Shown here: positions 46,798-58,492 of the stretch, one piece after another
Layout of the letters: every line of letters starts with the position of its first letter
Position numbering within the stretch: the stretch's first letter is position 1
From: Gordionus sp. m RMFG-2023
Taxonomy: Eukaryota; Nematomorpha; Gordioida; Chordodea; Parachordodidae
NCBI RefSeq assembly: GCF_954871325.1
Contig: NC_088775.1
Location: forward strand, 23,103,561 to 23,167,560
Direction: 5' to 3'
DNA: 64,000 nt
Translations under genes and position numbers: made by a program
The notes under the pieces: generated by a model
Told to the model about the DNA's origin: nothing
Seen by the model: only the letters and a program-made list of their open reading frames with translations
Database searches by the model: none

Positions 46798-47008
46798 GTT
46801 ATAAACATAATAAAGTATAAATTTTATTTTAAAAGTGTTTCCAATGAATTTATAAATATAATTAAAAAAATTTAAGTTAGAAAAATATTAGACGCCGCCG
46901 CGCCGCCGCCGATTTTTGTGGCGGCGTCTAGATTGATTCGCCGCCGCCAGCCGATCATTTTAAAAAAAGAAACGCCGCCGCCGAAAATGCTGTCAGCGCA
47001 CATGTCTA

Positions 47009-47016
47009 CTTATAAG
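47009..47016 (+). repeat. Target-site duplication of the BED-finger hAT, right copy (CTTATAAG)
   Basis: Perfect partner of 38912-38919. Outer LTR-element sequence resumes after it. Confidence 0.92.
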
Positions 47017-47582
47017 TAATACTTAATGTGATAAATAGTTTTCGAAATTTAAAGCTTTGAAGACAAGAGGTTATGTAAAAACTAAACATCTTCATTTTAG
47101 AAAAATATTTTAAAATGTTATGAGGAGATCATTTTCTAAAATTCACCTTGTGAAGAATTATTATTTTAAATACACATTTTTGAATTAAAATAGGGTTGAA
47201 ATTTAAATTTTTTTGGAAGAGAGGGAAATGTACATAATATTTATTTGCATAAATATTAATATATAAATAAAAATAAATTTAAATAAAACGCGAAAAAATA
47301 AATGACTCTAAAACGCGAAAAAATAAATTGGACACTAAAACGCGAAAAATTAAAAGGCTGAAAATTTTATATAACAATCTTATTGATTTATCATTCTTCA
47401 CTTATTTTTATATCCAACTTGATGAATTATTATTTCTAATTATTCGTGACTTACTGATGATAATAACAATTTTGAAAATTGATAATAATAACGACTGAGT
47501 ACTACCAAGCTAGCTACATGGCCACGCTTTATAAGGATAACTCACGATAAGGATATCAAGCTTACGATTAAAACAAACCAAC
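47017..47582 (+). other. Internal sequence of the outer LTR element, no ORF
   Basis: Continuation of the outer element after the hAT. It includes three short repeats of AAAACGCGAAAAA (47287-47352). No coding signal. Confidence 0.5.
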
Positions 47583-47994
47583 CAGTGGCGTAGCTACGGG
47601 GGTGGTTTACGGATTTGGACCCCTCCCAGAGCAATATTTTTTTTTAGATTATACGTTCAAAAGACTTAAAAGTGACTTTATATCAAATAAATACCATTAA
47701 TATTTATATTTTTTTGGTTTTGATGTTTGTGGAAGGATATTATATTACTATTGAAATTATTCTGGATAGTATTATTATAAAGTCATTGAGAGTAATCTAC
47801 TAAATTATAATAACATATTATTCATGCATTTATTTATTATATATTGTCGAAGATGTGGTTATGATTTTTAAGATAAACCCGGCCGAAGGACGGGCAAAAG
47901 GGCCGAAGGCCCGTTAAAGAGGGTCTGGGGGCGAAGCCCCCAGGATTTTATATGTATGGACCCCCTCTAAGAAAAATTCCTAGCTACGCCACTG
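47583..47994. mobile_element. hAT MITE with CAGTGGCGTAGC ends
   Basis: 412 bp with inverted ends CAGTGGCGTAGCTAC and an 8-bp duplication AAACCAAC (47575-47582, 47995-48002). Near its right end it carries GCCGAAGGCCCG and GGGGGCGAAGCCCCC. Both occur in variant form near the right end of the larger hAT at 56950-58492, so it is probably a deletion derivative of the same family. It landed in a 27-bp tandem repeat (AAACCAACGTGCAAACTCGA...) of the outer LTR element. Confidence 0.88.
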
Positions 47995-48075
47995 AAACCA
48001 ACGTGCAAACTCGATTTAAACAAACCAACGTGCAAACTCGATTTAAGCAAACCAACGTACAAACACAATAAACGA
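47995..48075 (+). repeat. ~27-bp tandem repeat, 3 copies
   Basis: AAACCAACGTGCAAACTCGA plus TTTAAAC recurs at 47995, 48022 and 48049 with few changes. It is interrupted at its left side by the MITE. Confidence 0.8.
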
Positions 48076-48172
48076 TTTGGACAAGCCAACGATTAAGATG
48101 ACTTATGCGACAACTTGCTCTCTAGAACTGCTTAGATAAACTTATGGAAAGGCTTTTTTAGAAGAGGGAGAT

Positions 48173-48423
48173 TGTTATATTATAGGAATTAATAAATTAA
48201 AATATTATATATTTTGTTTAATAAATAGTATATGTTTATAATGTAACGCGCATTCATTTAATTAATAACTTATTCAAATTATATTTTTCCTTTTATTTTT
48301 ATTAACCTTTTTAATATTATATTCTAATTTTAGTTTGTAAAAATATTATATATATGATATGAAAAAGAGAAATAAAATGAGATAAAATAATATTTTTACT
48401 TATTCTCCAAGGACGTTCTTTCA
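48173..48423 (+). repeat. Right LTR of the outer LTR element
   Basis: TGTTATATTATAGG...GTTCTTTCA. It pairs with 38088-38349. The purine tract AGAAGAGGGAGA precedes it at 48159-48170. Confidence 0.8.
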
Positions 48424-49000
48424 CACCAATCACTTTTTTCTTCAATTATTAAAATAATATCGCAAAAAAATCAAATACAAAATTTACAACCAAAAAAAAT
48501 ATCAATTGATAATTTACAATTTCGCTTCCCTTTTATAGGGAAGCGAATAATAATTTAAAAAAATAATTAAAAATTAACAGTCTAAAAATATCTTCTTTTA
48601 CCATTATAAAGCACCTACTCATGCCTCAAATTTAAATTATAAGATATAAATACATTTATAAAGCGCCTACTCATGCCTCAAATTTAAATTATAAGATATA
48701 AATACATTTTTAATTATAAATTATCGCATCATAATGACTTTGATAATCAGCTTTTATAAATCTAAAAATAACATGTTAACGCGATTAAAATAAAATTGAA
48801 TAAAAACCATCATGACTTACTAAAAGCAATTTTACAAATATCTAAAAATATATAATCAACGCTTTTAAAATAAAATTAGATAAAAATCATCATGACTTAA
48901 CTAAAAACAAACTTTTACAAATCTAAAAATATAATTCAATATTTTTATTCAATTACGACAGCAAACTAAAACACTATTTCTAAATACCACACCATTAAAT
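48424..49000. other. AT-rich, with a 54-bp duplication
   Basis: At about 48607-48713 a 54-bp segment (GCCTACTCATGCCTCAAATT...) is present twice in tandem with one or two differences. Otherwise AT-rich noncoding sequence, with two related stretches around ATCATGACTTA at 48810 and 48889. Confidence 0.5.
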
Positions 49001-49004
49001 AGTA

Positions 49005-50705
49005 CTAGTGTGCATTTTATTGTTTTAATCTCTTTGGCAGATGATTTAAAGATGTAATAAATTATTACTAAATAAGAAAAACTGTTGCCAAAGTTGGAAT
49101 CATGTCAGAATGGATAATATAAAAGTTATAAATATCTAGTTTTAATTAATAATGAATATTTATCAAATCCATGCCAGCCACATAAGGTGACTGAATTATA
49201 AGATAAATAAAAACTATGATATGACACCTTAGAGATGAAGTCATCTTAATTTTTTAAGTATTAAATCTGAAACTCATATAAATAAGTAGTGCGAATTAGT
49301 ACACTTTAGTACTATAACCTGTTTGGTAGAGTTAAAATAAATGAAAAATTGTGGCAAGATTGGCATCATGCTAGAAAAATTATAGAGCATTGAAAATCTG
49401 GGAGGCCAATTAGTAATGCCTGATTGGCATTTACTAATTCATCAATCAGTTTTACCAGTTAATAAGCAGTATAAACAGAAACTAGTTAGAAGCTAAGTAA
49501 AAACTATAACAGCAAGTATAAACTAAGTCTTAAATATCTGATTTTAAATTACGATTCAAAAATTAATAACACCTAAATGCATTTTTCCTTTTTCCCGATT
49601 CTAAATATTTTTGAATTTTTGATTCTTCAATTTTAATAAATATTATTTGTTCTTTTCGGTATTTTTAAGATGTAGAAGTAAAATAGTTAAATTCTCATTA
49701 TATTTTGAAGTTATACAAAGATTTAATATAAATTTCAATTTCATATTAAGAAAGTGTCCTAAGCATGGTTTGCCAAAATTTTAAAAGCACGAATGCTAAA
49801 TTTTAGGTCAATATATAATACCCAACTATTATACATTTTATTTTAATACTTGAATCCGTTTATAATGTCATTAGTAAAGCATAGCGTGGCCAAGATTGAA
49901 AAGAAATAGGGATTTATTTTTAAATTTTGAATTATAGCCATATTCAAAAAAATTATTAACTTTTGTTTATTGTACATTGTATACATTTTTAGGATATACC
50001 ACTATGAGTAACATAAGAAAATTTAAAAAATTGGTATCATGATTTAGGATAGAGCTAAAAATATAGAAGTACATAAAACAGGACAATTCCCTAATCAATT
50101 AATGAGTGGAATGAACATAAATCAATTTCGAGTTTTTATTGATCAAACAACAAATTAGCTTCAAAATTTTACGCTTGTATTTTTAAAATATTTATAGATT
50201 CCTGGCCTAGCCAGATCTAGATGACTCTTTTTAACTTCTTTTTATTAATGTTTTTCTTAAAAAAAATATTTTTAATATGTATTTTAAATTATATTTCTTA
50301 TATGTTTTTTATTACATAGTTTGCAAGTTATTTTTAATTACTTTATATAATATAAAAATAAATCATTTTTAATAAATAAAAAGTTTCAAATTGTAGAAGT
50401 AAGCGAATATATAAAAAATTATTATTCTCATTATAAAAAAAAACTCTTATTTTAAAATGAGACTCTATATCTCAAACTTCACGTCTAAGGCCAGATATCA
50501 TAGTTTTTATATGGCTTATCGGTTACCTTTTTGTTGGCGAAATTAACTGTAAAATTAATTATCATTAATGCAAACTAGATCTTATAACTTTTATATTATC
50601 CATTCTGGCTTGATTTCCATTTTAGCAATTTTTTTCTTATTTTGGTGATAATTTATTTCCTCTTTAAGTCATCTACCAAGTAGAACAAAGCAACTAATGA
50701 ATATA
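49005..50705. mobile_element. Decayed element with inverted arms
   Basis: The left arm (about 49020-49125: GATGATTTAAAGATG, AATAAATTAT, CAGAATGGATAATATAAAAG) is matched inverted by the right arm (about 50570-50700: CTTTTATATTATCCATTCTG, ATTTATTTCCTC, AAGTCATC). Further diverged copies of the arm's TGGCAAGATTGGCATCATG part occur near 49350 and 49890. No ORF, superfamily unknown. Confidence 0.55.
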
Positions 50706-52757
50706 ACACAACCTAGTTTAGAAAATAATGTTCTCTAAATGAAAAATTATTCATAATTAATGTAATATATAATTATATATATATAATAATTTCCGTCGCT
50801 GCTATATTAGATTTCCCCAAAATTAAATTGAATCACACTTCAATTAATCTTTTTGATGTTTTAGATTTCGTGTTAAACATTACACAAAACATAGGAAATG
50901 CTGATGTTGAATTAATACTTGAATTCACTTCATCAATTTGAATGAAATAAAAGCAACTTTTAGTCTTATCAATATAAAAGTATTATGGACAAAAATTGAT
51001 CTATTTATATTTTCCTTGAGGAAGTAGGGTTCCCTCCCATGTTTACGCTACTGATTAAAAAAGATTTATATAAAAGAAGAAAAAAAATTAATATTGGTGA
51101 AGAGGCCCTTGTGGATAAAATATCAATATTTATTAATCATAATTTTATGATATTAAAAAAAAATATATAAAATGTGTTTAAGCTTAATGTATATTCATTG
51201 GAAAGTTAATTCGGTGTGTAAGCCATTATTTTAATCATAAAAATAATTCTAATACACTATATTAAAAAATGAGACTTTATCAAAATAAATTTGTTATCTA
51301 TATATGTAAGACTAAATTTTTTAAATATTTACTCATCCTCTGGCTTTTTATAATTTTATTTTTAACAAATACTTTATATAATAATATTATTTGGTATCCA
51401 AATCTGGGACTAGCTAATATTGGGATTCAGTATAATTGATATCGGCCAATAAAGTGGTACATATTTCTTATAATATCAGACCATTAAATTTGAATAGAAA
51501 AATTTCAAAAAGATAGAAAGGAATGGATGTAATAATTCAATTGTTCTCTTTTATAATTTGAGAAAGTTTTATGAGCGATTTATTGTGTCTATATATATTT
51601 TAATAATGATTGAGTAAATTTAGAATTTCTGGGACTTTCTAAATTATAGAAGTTACTCTATTTAAATATTTTTTTGTCATTATTATATTAGTGATAAGAT
51701 TCAGCTCCACGATATTTACCAATGGCTCTACAATATAGTAATATTGAACTTAAACTTTAATTTATAAATTTATATTAAATAATTTAAAATAAATTATAAA
51801 TAATAAATTTTAGTTAAATCAACACGAACGCTAATTACATTGTGTATTGTAGTCAAGACCGTATCATATATTAATATATGATATAGTGAATAGTAAAAAG
51901 ATGAAGAAAGGAAAAGATCTTCGAACGATTTTTTTTACACATTAGTTCATAAAATTTGAATATTTTTAGTTTGGTTGATTAAATGGTTGTATGTGAATTA
52001 AATTTAAAGCTAGAAATTGATTGTAAATTATTATATGATTTATTTTTAACTACAACTATACAAACAGCAAATATATTAGGCCGTAACTAGGAATTATTTC
52101 ATAATATAATTATTAGCGTCTAAGGATACTTCCTAATTTATTTTCACGCTATAAAAACTTATTCTGGGTTTTTGATGTTGTATGACCTACGGAATATTTT
52201 TAAAAGAGATACAAGGTTCTAGAAATTCGCGGTGATCTAAACTTTACTTGATTCTCCATTAAGATCAAATAACTTTATATACTCTATATTTTTATTTACC
52301 AAATAACAAAAATTTAATCCATTATAATTTTTTTAAAGATACAAAAGGTCAATAAAAAGCACTGTAATGTTTTTAATTACTTAAAAAAACTAACTTTTTT
52401 TATAAAAAATGAATATTTTTTGGGATACTTTTAAAATTTGAATAGATGAACGACAAAAAACTATAATAACATGTTTTTTAAAACATAAAAACATAACTGA
52501 AGGAAAAAGTGCAATTGAAATATAGAGTTAGACATAATCGAAGAACACACATAATTTAATAATAGAATGTTTATAAAAAAAACATTATTTTCTATTAGTT
52601 ATTTATATATTTTTTAAAATGAAGAATTAACGATCAGCGTGGGCCTAATATTTTATTAACGACCCGCTCGATAACTATGACATCAATTTTTTTTATGACT
52701 ATCAACGTCTAGCGTCTACAGGTAAGAGAAAAAAAAATAGAGGCAACACCCCTTAGT
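50706..52757. other. AT-rich noncoding, one possible hAT end
   Basis: TCCCATGTTTACGCTACTG at 51035-51053 reads in the other direction as CAGTAGCGTAAACATGG, like a hAT terminus of the CAGTGGCGT kind. I find no partner end or duplication. The rest is noncoding. Confidence 0.35.
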
Positions 52758-54700
52758 CAGGGGGATCGCTAGTCTTTACAATCTAAGGGGGCTCAACTGA
52801 AAAATTTTTATACTTTTGCCTGGCCTCAGCGGGGTTTTATATTAATATATTATGTTTTTAAAATTTGCTAACTCTGAACAATTGTTCTGAATTTCATATT
52901 TTGTCATTTATTATATTATGCATACAAAATAAACTAGCAAATAAATAATTAAAAAACAATCAAGACATTATTTCTACAAATAATATTTTTTAATAAAAAA
53001 TCTATTTATTACAGTATAAATTATTTTTGATGGCTGATATAAAAAATTTTGCATCTAAAGAATTACAAGTTATAAAAAAGGTTAATTAATTCATTTATAT
53101 GTCTCAAATAAAAATGGAATATAATATAATTGTTAGCAACTTACATTGACAAAAGGTCATGAAACTAATATAACTCTCTGTTACCATTTTAGACAATGTT
53201 TTATAGAATGGACTAATAAGGAAAAATTTATAGGCCTAACCATAACAATTCTTGAAGAAAAGAATATAAACAAATCCAAATCATAAAACTATATGGTGGT
53301 TAGAGCTTCCTCTTAGATGACATGATGGATGCTTATAATCGAAAAAATTATTGTGAAATATTAAATTTCTAAATGATTATCTTCCATTTTTAATGATATA
53401 TAAAGGACTAGACAATTATTGCGCATTTAAATTATGCAATCATATGCTCTCAGCTGCAGGAGTAATAATCTTAAATTACATTGCCATATAAATAATAGAT
53501 GTTGGTTAATTTGCAGTCATAGCCACTACTCGATGTCAATTATTATCAGATTTTATTATGTTATTTAAATTGATAAAACAAAAACACTAAAAATCTTTAG
53601 AAGAAATAATTATGTTATATTGATGCCTTGAGTTATTTAGAGTGATATGATGAAAGCAATTAAGATTTTATATGTCGCACCACCTCTAGTTGGTATATTA
53701 TGCCTTAAAATAATATTAGTTTGTAATAATATAAAATATTAACGTACTAAAAATTTAAATCAAAAATGTTTCTCAAATATAAAATATTAACGTACTAAAA
53801 ATTTAAATCAAAAATGTTTCTCAAAGAAGAAAAAATAGCTCTAAAAACACATAATAAAAAGAGAAGGAAAAAAAATATTTAATAAGAATAACATCCATTG
53901 TGAGATGAATACAATGACATATAATTATATGTCATTGGATGAATAAGATGTTTAATTATTAATTATATATTTTTATAAAAATAAATAGATGGCGTTAAAG
54001 AATTAAATGCAAATTGTTACCTATATTTATTTTCAAAAGCATTATTAGTAAAATTTATTAAAATATCTGTTATTTATTCTATAACTGTCAAATATGCCTG
54101 TAAAAGTTGCAATTTACATAATATTTTATTAATAATTATATATAATAGAGGATTATAAACTATATGTCTACTTACTTTGTATAAAGAAATCTCTTATAAT
54201 TATTTGGTCCTTGAAAAATTTTTAGGAGTAATTAAATTTAAAAATGAATAATATAGTTGATTAGTGATTTTGAACTCGGTTAATTACAATATTAAATTTG
54301 TTAATTTTCAATTAATAAGCTATTATATTTATTTAATTATGGATATATAATAATTTAAATAATAAAAGTCAATTAAACTAGTGTTAATGCTAAATATATA
54401 CTTAGTTAGTGATATTGATATTAAATTTTTAATACAGAATTTGATTGAAAAGCTGACATAGCGAAAATATAATTTATATGTATTAATATAATTTAAAAAT
54501 TAAAATAGTATTAATTTTAAAAATTTAGATAGCCTTATTAATTTTTAAATAATAAAATTAAATCTGGGGCAATCAAAAAAATTTATTATAGTTCAAGGGG
54601 ATATTAAGGAGCCATTAAAAAAAAAATTTTTGCTTCAGGGGGCTATTCAATTTTTACAGGGGGCTCGAGCCCCTGCGCGACCTCCCTAGTGACGCCACCG
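52758..54700 (-). mobile_element. hAT element of the CAGTGGCGTCGCTAG family, copy 1 (inverted)
   Basis: The left end is CAGGGGGATCGCTAGTC and the right end (reading in) CGGTGGCGTCACTAGGGAGG. The flanks CCCTTAGT (52750-52757) and CCCTTAAT (54701-54708) form an 8-bp duplication with one change. The right 170 bp match the left end of copy 2 (56950) in inverted orientation, including GGCTCGAGCCCC and ATAGCCCCCTGAAGCAAAAA. The interior shows short decayed coding-like segments around 53150-53660 but no motif I can name. No active transposase. Confidence 0.8.
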
Positions 54701-55151
54701 CCCTTAATTTTACCCTCCCTCCTTCCTCCCCCAGCCCAAAATATTATTCCCCTTCATTTTTGTTGTAATTAAGAATCATCTATTCACATACTAATCATAT
54801 TTATGGATGATCATTTTCACTTGAAAAATGAAAAAGACATGACAAAATTTTATTAGATATAAACTAAATTTGTGCAAATAGTCTCCGAAGGAATTTTTTC
54901 GGGGAAATATTATGCTATATTATTTATTTTTTTAAAATATATTTAGTTTTCAAAAATATTCATTTTTTAAAAATATTTAACTTAGGTTATATTCCTAAAA
55001 AAAAATTAAAAATTATTCATGCAAAATTTTGATTTCCGTGCCTATGATCGTATGGACACTTCATCGTAAAGTTTCGTCCAATTCTGTGATTGGTCCATTA
55101 AAGTGCGGGAAATACAAAAGTGTAAACATATTTTTATTTTTAATCATAATA

Positions 55152-55605
55152 ATGGAAATTAAAAGGGTGTCAAACAATATCAAACTTCTTCTTGAGAGAA
55201 GAATTAATCCCACTATAATTCAAAGTTAGCAATCTAACTATATATAAATAATTTAGTTTTAATTTTAGAAAACAAAATTACTAATAAAAAATCCAAAAGA
55301 GGACGTGATATTTTATGTTTTAATGATTTAGAATATACCATCCATACCATCCATAGAGTAATAAATGCCACATCGTATTACAGGTGTAGACAAAGGAGTT
55401 GCTTAGGACGGGGTATTTTACAATCAGGTAGGTTCACAGAGACGCAGGATAATACCATAGAACAGTGTAAATCACATATTGGTAAATATTTTTATAAATA
55501 AATCACTAAATCAATTTATTTTTAGGCAATATGTTTACTCCATGTCAACCCTTAGTAACACAGAACATGCAACCTGTTAATGCCATATCAAGTTTCACAA
55601 ATTAA
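55152..55605 (+). CDS. Small FLYWCH zinc-finger protein gene with alternative last exons
   Basis: Exon 1 is 55152-55224 (ATG with A at -3 and G at +4; MEIKRVSNNIKLLLERRINP then TIIQ). A 44-bp intron (GTTAGC..TTTTAG) follows. Exon 2 is 55269-55481 with the FLYWCH finger: KSKRGRDILCFNDLEYTIH, then INATSYYRCRQRSCLGRGIL, with CKSH at the end (pattern G-x-L..F-x-x-Y..YWRC..C..R..H). Exon 3 starts at 55526 (GNMFTPCQPLVTQNMQPVNA then ISSFTN, TAA at 55603). All phases agree. The protein is about 120 residues with a single finger. FLYWCH fingers are DNA/RNA-binding and often come with MULE transposases, so this may be a domesticated or truncated MULE product; a MULE relic lies 8 kb away. The upstream frame is open to 55029, so an earlier exon edge is possible. 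Confidence 0.6.
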
Positions 55606-55935
55606 AATTTCTATAATCAATTTAATTTTAGGCAATATATGTGCCCCATCTCAACTCTCTGTAGCAAACTACCAAACAACTATAACTAGTTTCATCAATT
55701 ATTTTATTTTTATAAACAGTTTATTTTTAGGCAATATGTTTACTCCATGTCAACCCTTAGTAACACAGAACATGGAACCTGCTAATGCCATATCAAGTTT
55801 CACAAATTAAAATTTCTATAATCAATTTAATTTTAGGCAATATATGTGCCCCATCTCAACTCTCTGTAGCAAACTACCAAACAACTATAACTAGTTTCAT
55901 CAATTATTTTATTTTTATAAACAGTTTATTTTTAA
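55526..55935 (+). repeat. 205-bp tandem duplication of two terminal exons
   Basis: 55526-55730 and 55731-55935 are nearly identical (about 4 differences). Each unit holds two candidate exons starting GCAATAT after a TTTTAG acceptor: A (GNMFTPCQPL...) at 55526 and 55731, and B (GNICAPSQLS...) at 55632 and 55837. All four acceptors would join exon 2 in the same phase, giving four alternative C-termini. The last bases differ (TTTTTAG versus TTTTAAG after the second copy). Confidence 0.85.
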
Positions 55936-56109
55936 GCAATAATTAATATATAATTCAAATTTATTTGATAATATATAATTTTTATTATTGTATTTTACAT
56001 TGTAAATAATTTATATTTGTTTTATACATGCTAAATAAATATTAGTTGTTTATATTTTTGTATTCGATTTATACATTTGAAATAATTAACATATGTCATA
56101 TACATTATA

Positions 56110-56430
56110 AATTTGAATAATAAAAGCTTCTTAATTTGCTGTAAAAATTGTATCCTAGGTTGTTCTTTTGATATTGTGTAAGAGCTAAGATAAAAAGATA
56201 AATTTTTGCCATTTGAAACCTGCTAAATATTCTATATTTGAATAATAATATATATTAAATTTTACCATTTTAAACCTATTAATCTTCTTAATTTTCTGTA
56301 GAAATTATATCCTAGGTTTTTCTTTTGATATTGTGTAAGAGCCAAGATAAATTTTTACCATTTGAAACCTGCTAAATATTCTATATTTGAATAATATATA
56401 TTAAATTTTACCATTCCAAAAGAATTATTA
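56110..56430 (+). repeat. ~150-bp tandem duplication
   Basis: The segment TCTTAATTTTCTGTAGAAAT...CCTAGGTTTTTCTTTTGATA...TTTACCATTTGAAACCTGCT occurs twice (about 56125 and 56285). The partial motif TTTTACCATTTCAAACCTAT recurs at 56464. Noncoding. Confidence 0.75.
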
Positions 56431-56477
56431 ACATTTAACATAAGATTATACTAAAAATTTAATTTTTACCATTTCAA

Positions 56478-56716
56478 ACCTATTAATCTCCATTTTGAAC
56501 GAATTGGACGAGTTAGACGAAAAATACGATGAAGTGTCTTACGATCAAAGGCACCCCTACCAAAATTTTATATGTGCTCAATCACGCGAAATAGATTTTT
56601 TGCTAAAGATACTTCTAAATTCATCACAATCACAGCTTGACTTACTTAGTGTTATTAAAAAGCCCGATTTGGCTCGATTTAAAAAAACGGCCAGATTAAG
56701 ATATCAACCAAAATAA
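56478..56716 (+). CDS. Coding-like exon cut by a MITE, unrecognised
   Basis: MNELDELDEKYDEVSYDQRH, then PYQNFICAQSREIDFLLKIL and LNSSQSQLDLLS, acidic then helical, with balanced codon use. From about 56647 the frame runs into the MITE end (TAGTGTTATTAAAAAGCCC), so the last 20 codons are MITE sequence. It could be a further exon of the FLYWCH gene or of an older transposon. I do not recognise it. Confidence 0.35.
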
Positions 56717-56865
56717 TATTGTGTATCCTTAGTAATTTTGTTCATAGATGGTAAAAGTTTTGGCCTACTACCTGTTAAATCGTGAGGCTTACACGATATT
56801 AATTTGGCTATGATCGTAATTCGGCCCTTTTAAAAAATCAATCCATATCGTGCTCTTTAACAATA
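56647..56865. mobile_element. hAT MITE (TAGTGTTRTTAA family)
   Basis: 219 bp. The left end is TAGTGTTATTAAAAAGCCCG and the right end (reading in) TATTGTTAAAGAGCACG. GATTTGGCTCGATTT near the left pairs with AATCAATCCATATCG near the right. It is close to the MITE at 58673. No clear 8-bp duplication. Confidence 0.7.
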
Positions 56866-56949
56866 CGAGCCCACTATAACCCGCGCCACATAGATTTTCA
56901 CGACCCGCATCCACCTCTTCTATTACTATAATTTATTATTTGTGTTGTT

Positions 56950-58492
56950 CAGTGGCGTCGCTAGGAGGGGGCGTGCAGTGGCTCGAGCCCCCTAAAAAAT
57001 TTGAATAGCCCCCTGAAGCAAAAATTATTTTATTTATGACTCCTTAATATCTTGAACTAAAAATAAATTTTTTTAATTTACCCTTGATTGAGTAATATAT
57101 ATATATTTAATTTTATTATTTAAAAATTAATAAAACTATCTAAATTTTTATTAAATGAATACTATTTTAATTATTAGATTAGATTATACATATAAATTAT
57201 ATGTTCACTCTGTCAGCTTGCAATCAAATTCTGTGTTAAAAATATATCAATATCAATAACTAAATATTAATTTAGCATTAACAGTTGAAGCTTAATAGAC
57301 TTTAATTATTTAAATTATTATATAACTTTAATTAAATAAATATAATCATTTATATTGTAATTAGCCGAGTTCAAAATCACTAATCAACTACATTTTGATT
57401 TTTAATTTTAATTATCATGTCTCTTCCTAAAATTATTTTTAAGGTCCAAATCCAAATGAGTATAAGATATTTATTTATAAAAAGTAAGTAGATAAATAGT
57501 TTATAATCCTTTATAATATATAATTATTTATAAAATGATATTTAAAATTTTAATAATAATGGTTTTGATATATAAGTAACAATCTGCATACAAATATTTA
57601 ACGCCATTTATTTATTAAATATATTATTATTATTAAACTTCTAATTATTTATCCCACAATGGATATAATAAATTAGATATCTTTTCTTCTCTTTATTACG
57701 TGTTTTTAGGAAAGCTATTTTTTTCTTCTTTAAAAAACAGTTTTGAGTTAAATTTTTAATTCGAATATATTTTTGATATTATTACAATCTATTATTATTT
57801 TAGGATATAATAAACCAACTAGAGATGGTGCGACAATAATAAAATCTTAATTACTTTCATCATATCACTCGGTTCTTATTTTATAGTTAAAAATGTTTCA
57901 TTTCTAATATGGCATCCTTGCCGTGTAAATAACTCAAAACTTCAATATATTTGCATAATTTCTTCTAAAGATTTTAAATGGTTTTGTTTTATCAATTTAT
58001 CTAACATAATAAATTCTGATATGGGTTAACATTGTGAGTGTCATGACGTTTTGTCAATGTAACATGCTAGAATTATATAGCCTTATGTGGTTTTTAAAAA
58101 CCATTATCAATTGAGGCATATGTATGAATTAATTAACCTTTTTTATCAATTGTAATTATTTACGCAAAATTTTTTATATCAGCAATCGAAAATATTATAC
58201 TGTAATAAATAGATTTTGTATTAAAAAATATTATTTTTAGAAATTTATTGTATTGTTTTAATTTATATGCTAGTTTATTTTGTATGCAAAATATTATAAA
58301 TGACAAAATAATTCAGAATAATTGTCTAAAGTTAGCATATTTTAAAAATGTATAATATATTTATATAAAACCCGGCCGAAGGCCAGACAAAAGCAGGCTT
58401 AAGGCCCACAAGTTGGGGGGTATGGGGGCGAAGCCCCCATAAAAATATTTTTAGCTGAACCCCTGAGATTGTAAAGGCTAGCGACGCCCCTG
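56950..58492 (+). mobile_element. hAT element of the CAGTGGCGTCGCTAG family, copy 2
   Basis: Ends are CAGTGGCGTCGCTAGGAGG and (reading in) CAGGGGCGTCGCTAGCC. A perfect 8-bp duplication GTGTTGTT (56942-56949, 58493-58500) is present. It is inverted relative to copy 1 and shorter (1543 versus 1943 bp). The right subterminal part holds GGCCGAAGGCC and GGGGGCGAAGCCCCC palindromes, shared with the MITE at 47583. No intact transposase frame. Confidence 0.88.

Larger units (their letters stand above)
38920..47008 (+). mobile_element. BED-finger hAT transposon, split by a Ty3-type element
   Basis: Inverted ends are TAGACATGTGCGCCGCCG and (reading in) TAGACATGTGCGCTGACAGC. Both subterminal regions (38930-39020, 46890-46995) are packed with GCCGCCGCCGG-type repeats that stand out in AT-rich DNA and probably bind the transposase. 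The plus-strand transposase is recognisable from BED finger to dimerisation domain (39365-41570), broken by several stops and frameshifts. Without the 5.2-kb insertion at 41593 the element is about 2.9 kb, a usual autonomous hAT size. It is a younger copy of the family decayed at 7.4-10.05 kb. Confidence 0.9.
38088..48423 (+). mobile_element. LTR-bracketed element of unknown superfamily, host of three later insertions (relic)
   Basis: Two direct LTRs (38088-38349 and 48173-48423, TG..CA) enclose about 1.3 kb of own sequence once the hAT (38920-47008) and the MITE (47583-47994) are removed. A purine tract (AGAAGAGGGAGA) lies directly before the right LTR, giving plus orientation. No gag-pol domain is recognised, so this looks like a short non-autonomous LTR element (TRIM/LARD type) or a much-deleted one. 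No target duplication is visible. It is the oldest layer of the nest and is broken. Confidence 0.7.

Noticed and set aside
49861-50125. Separate mobile element around TGGTATCATG
   Set aside because: Similarity to the arms at 49020 and 50570 is too weak to set ends; folded into the decayed inverted element.
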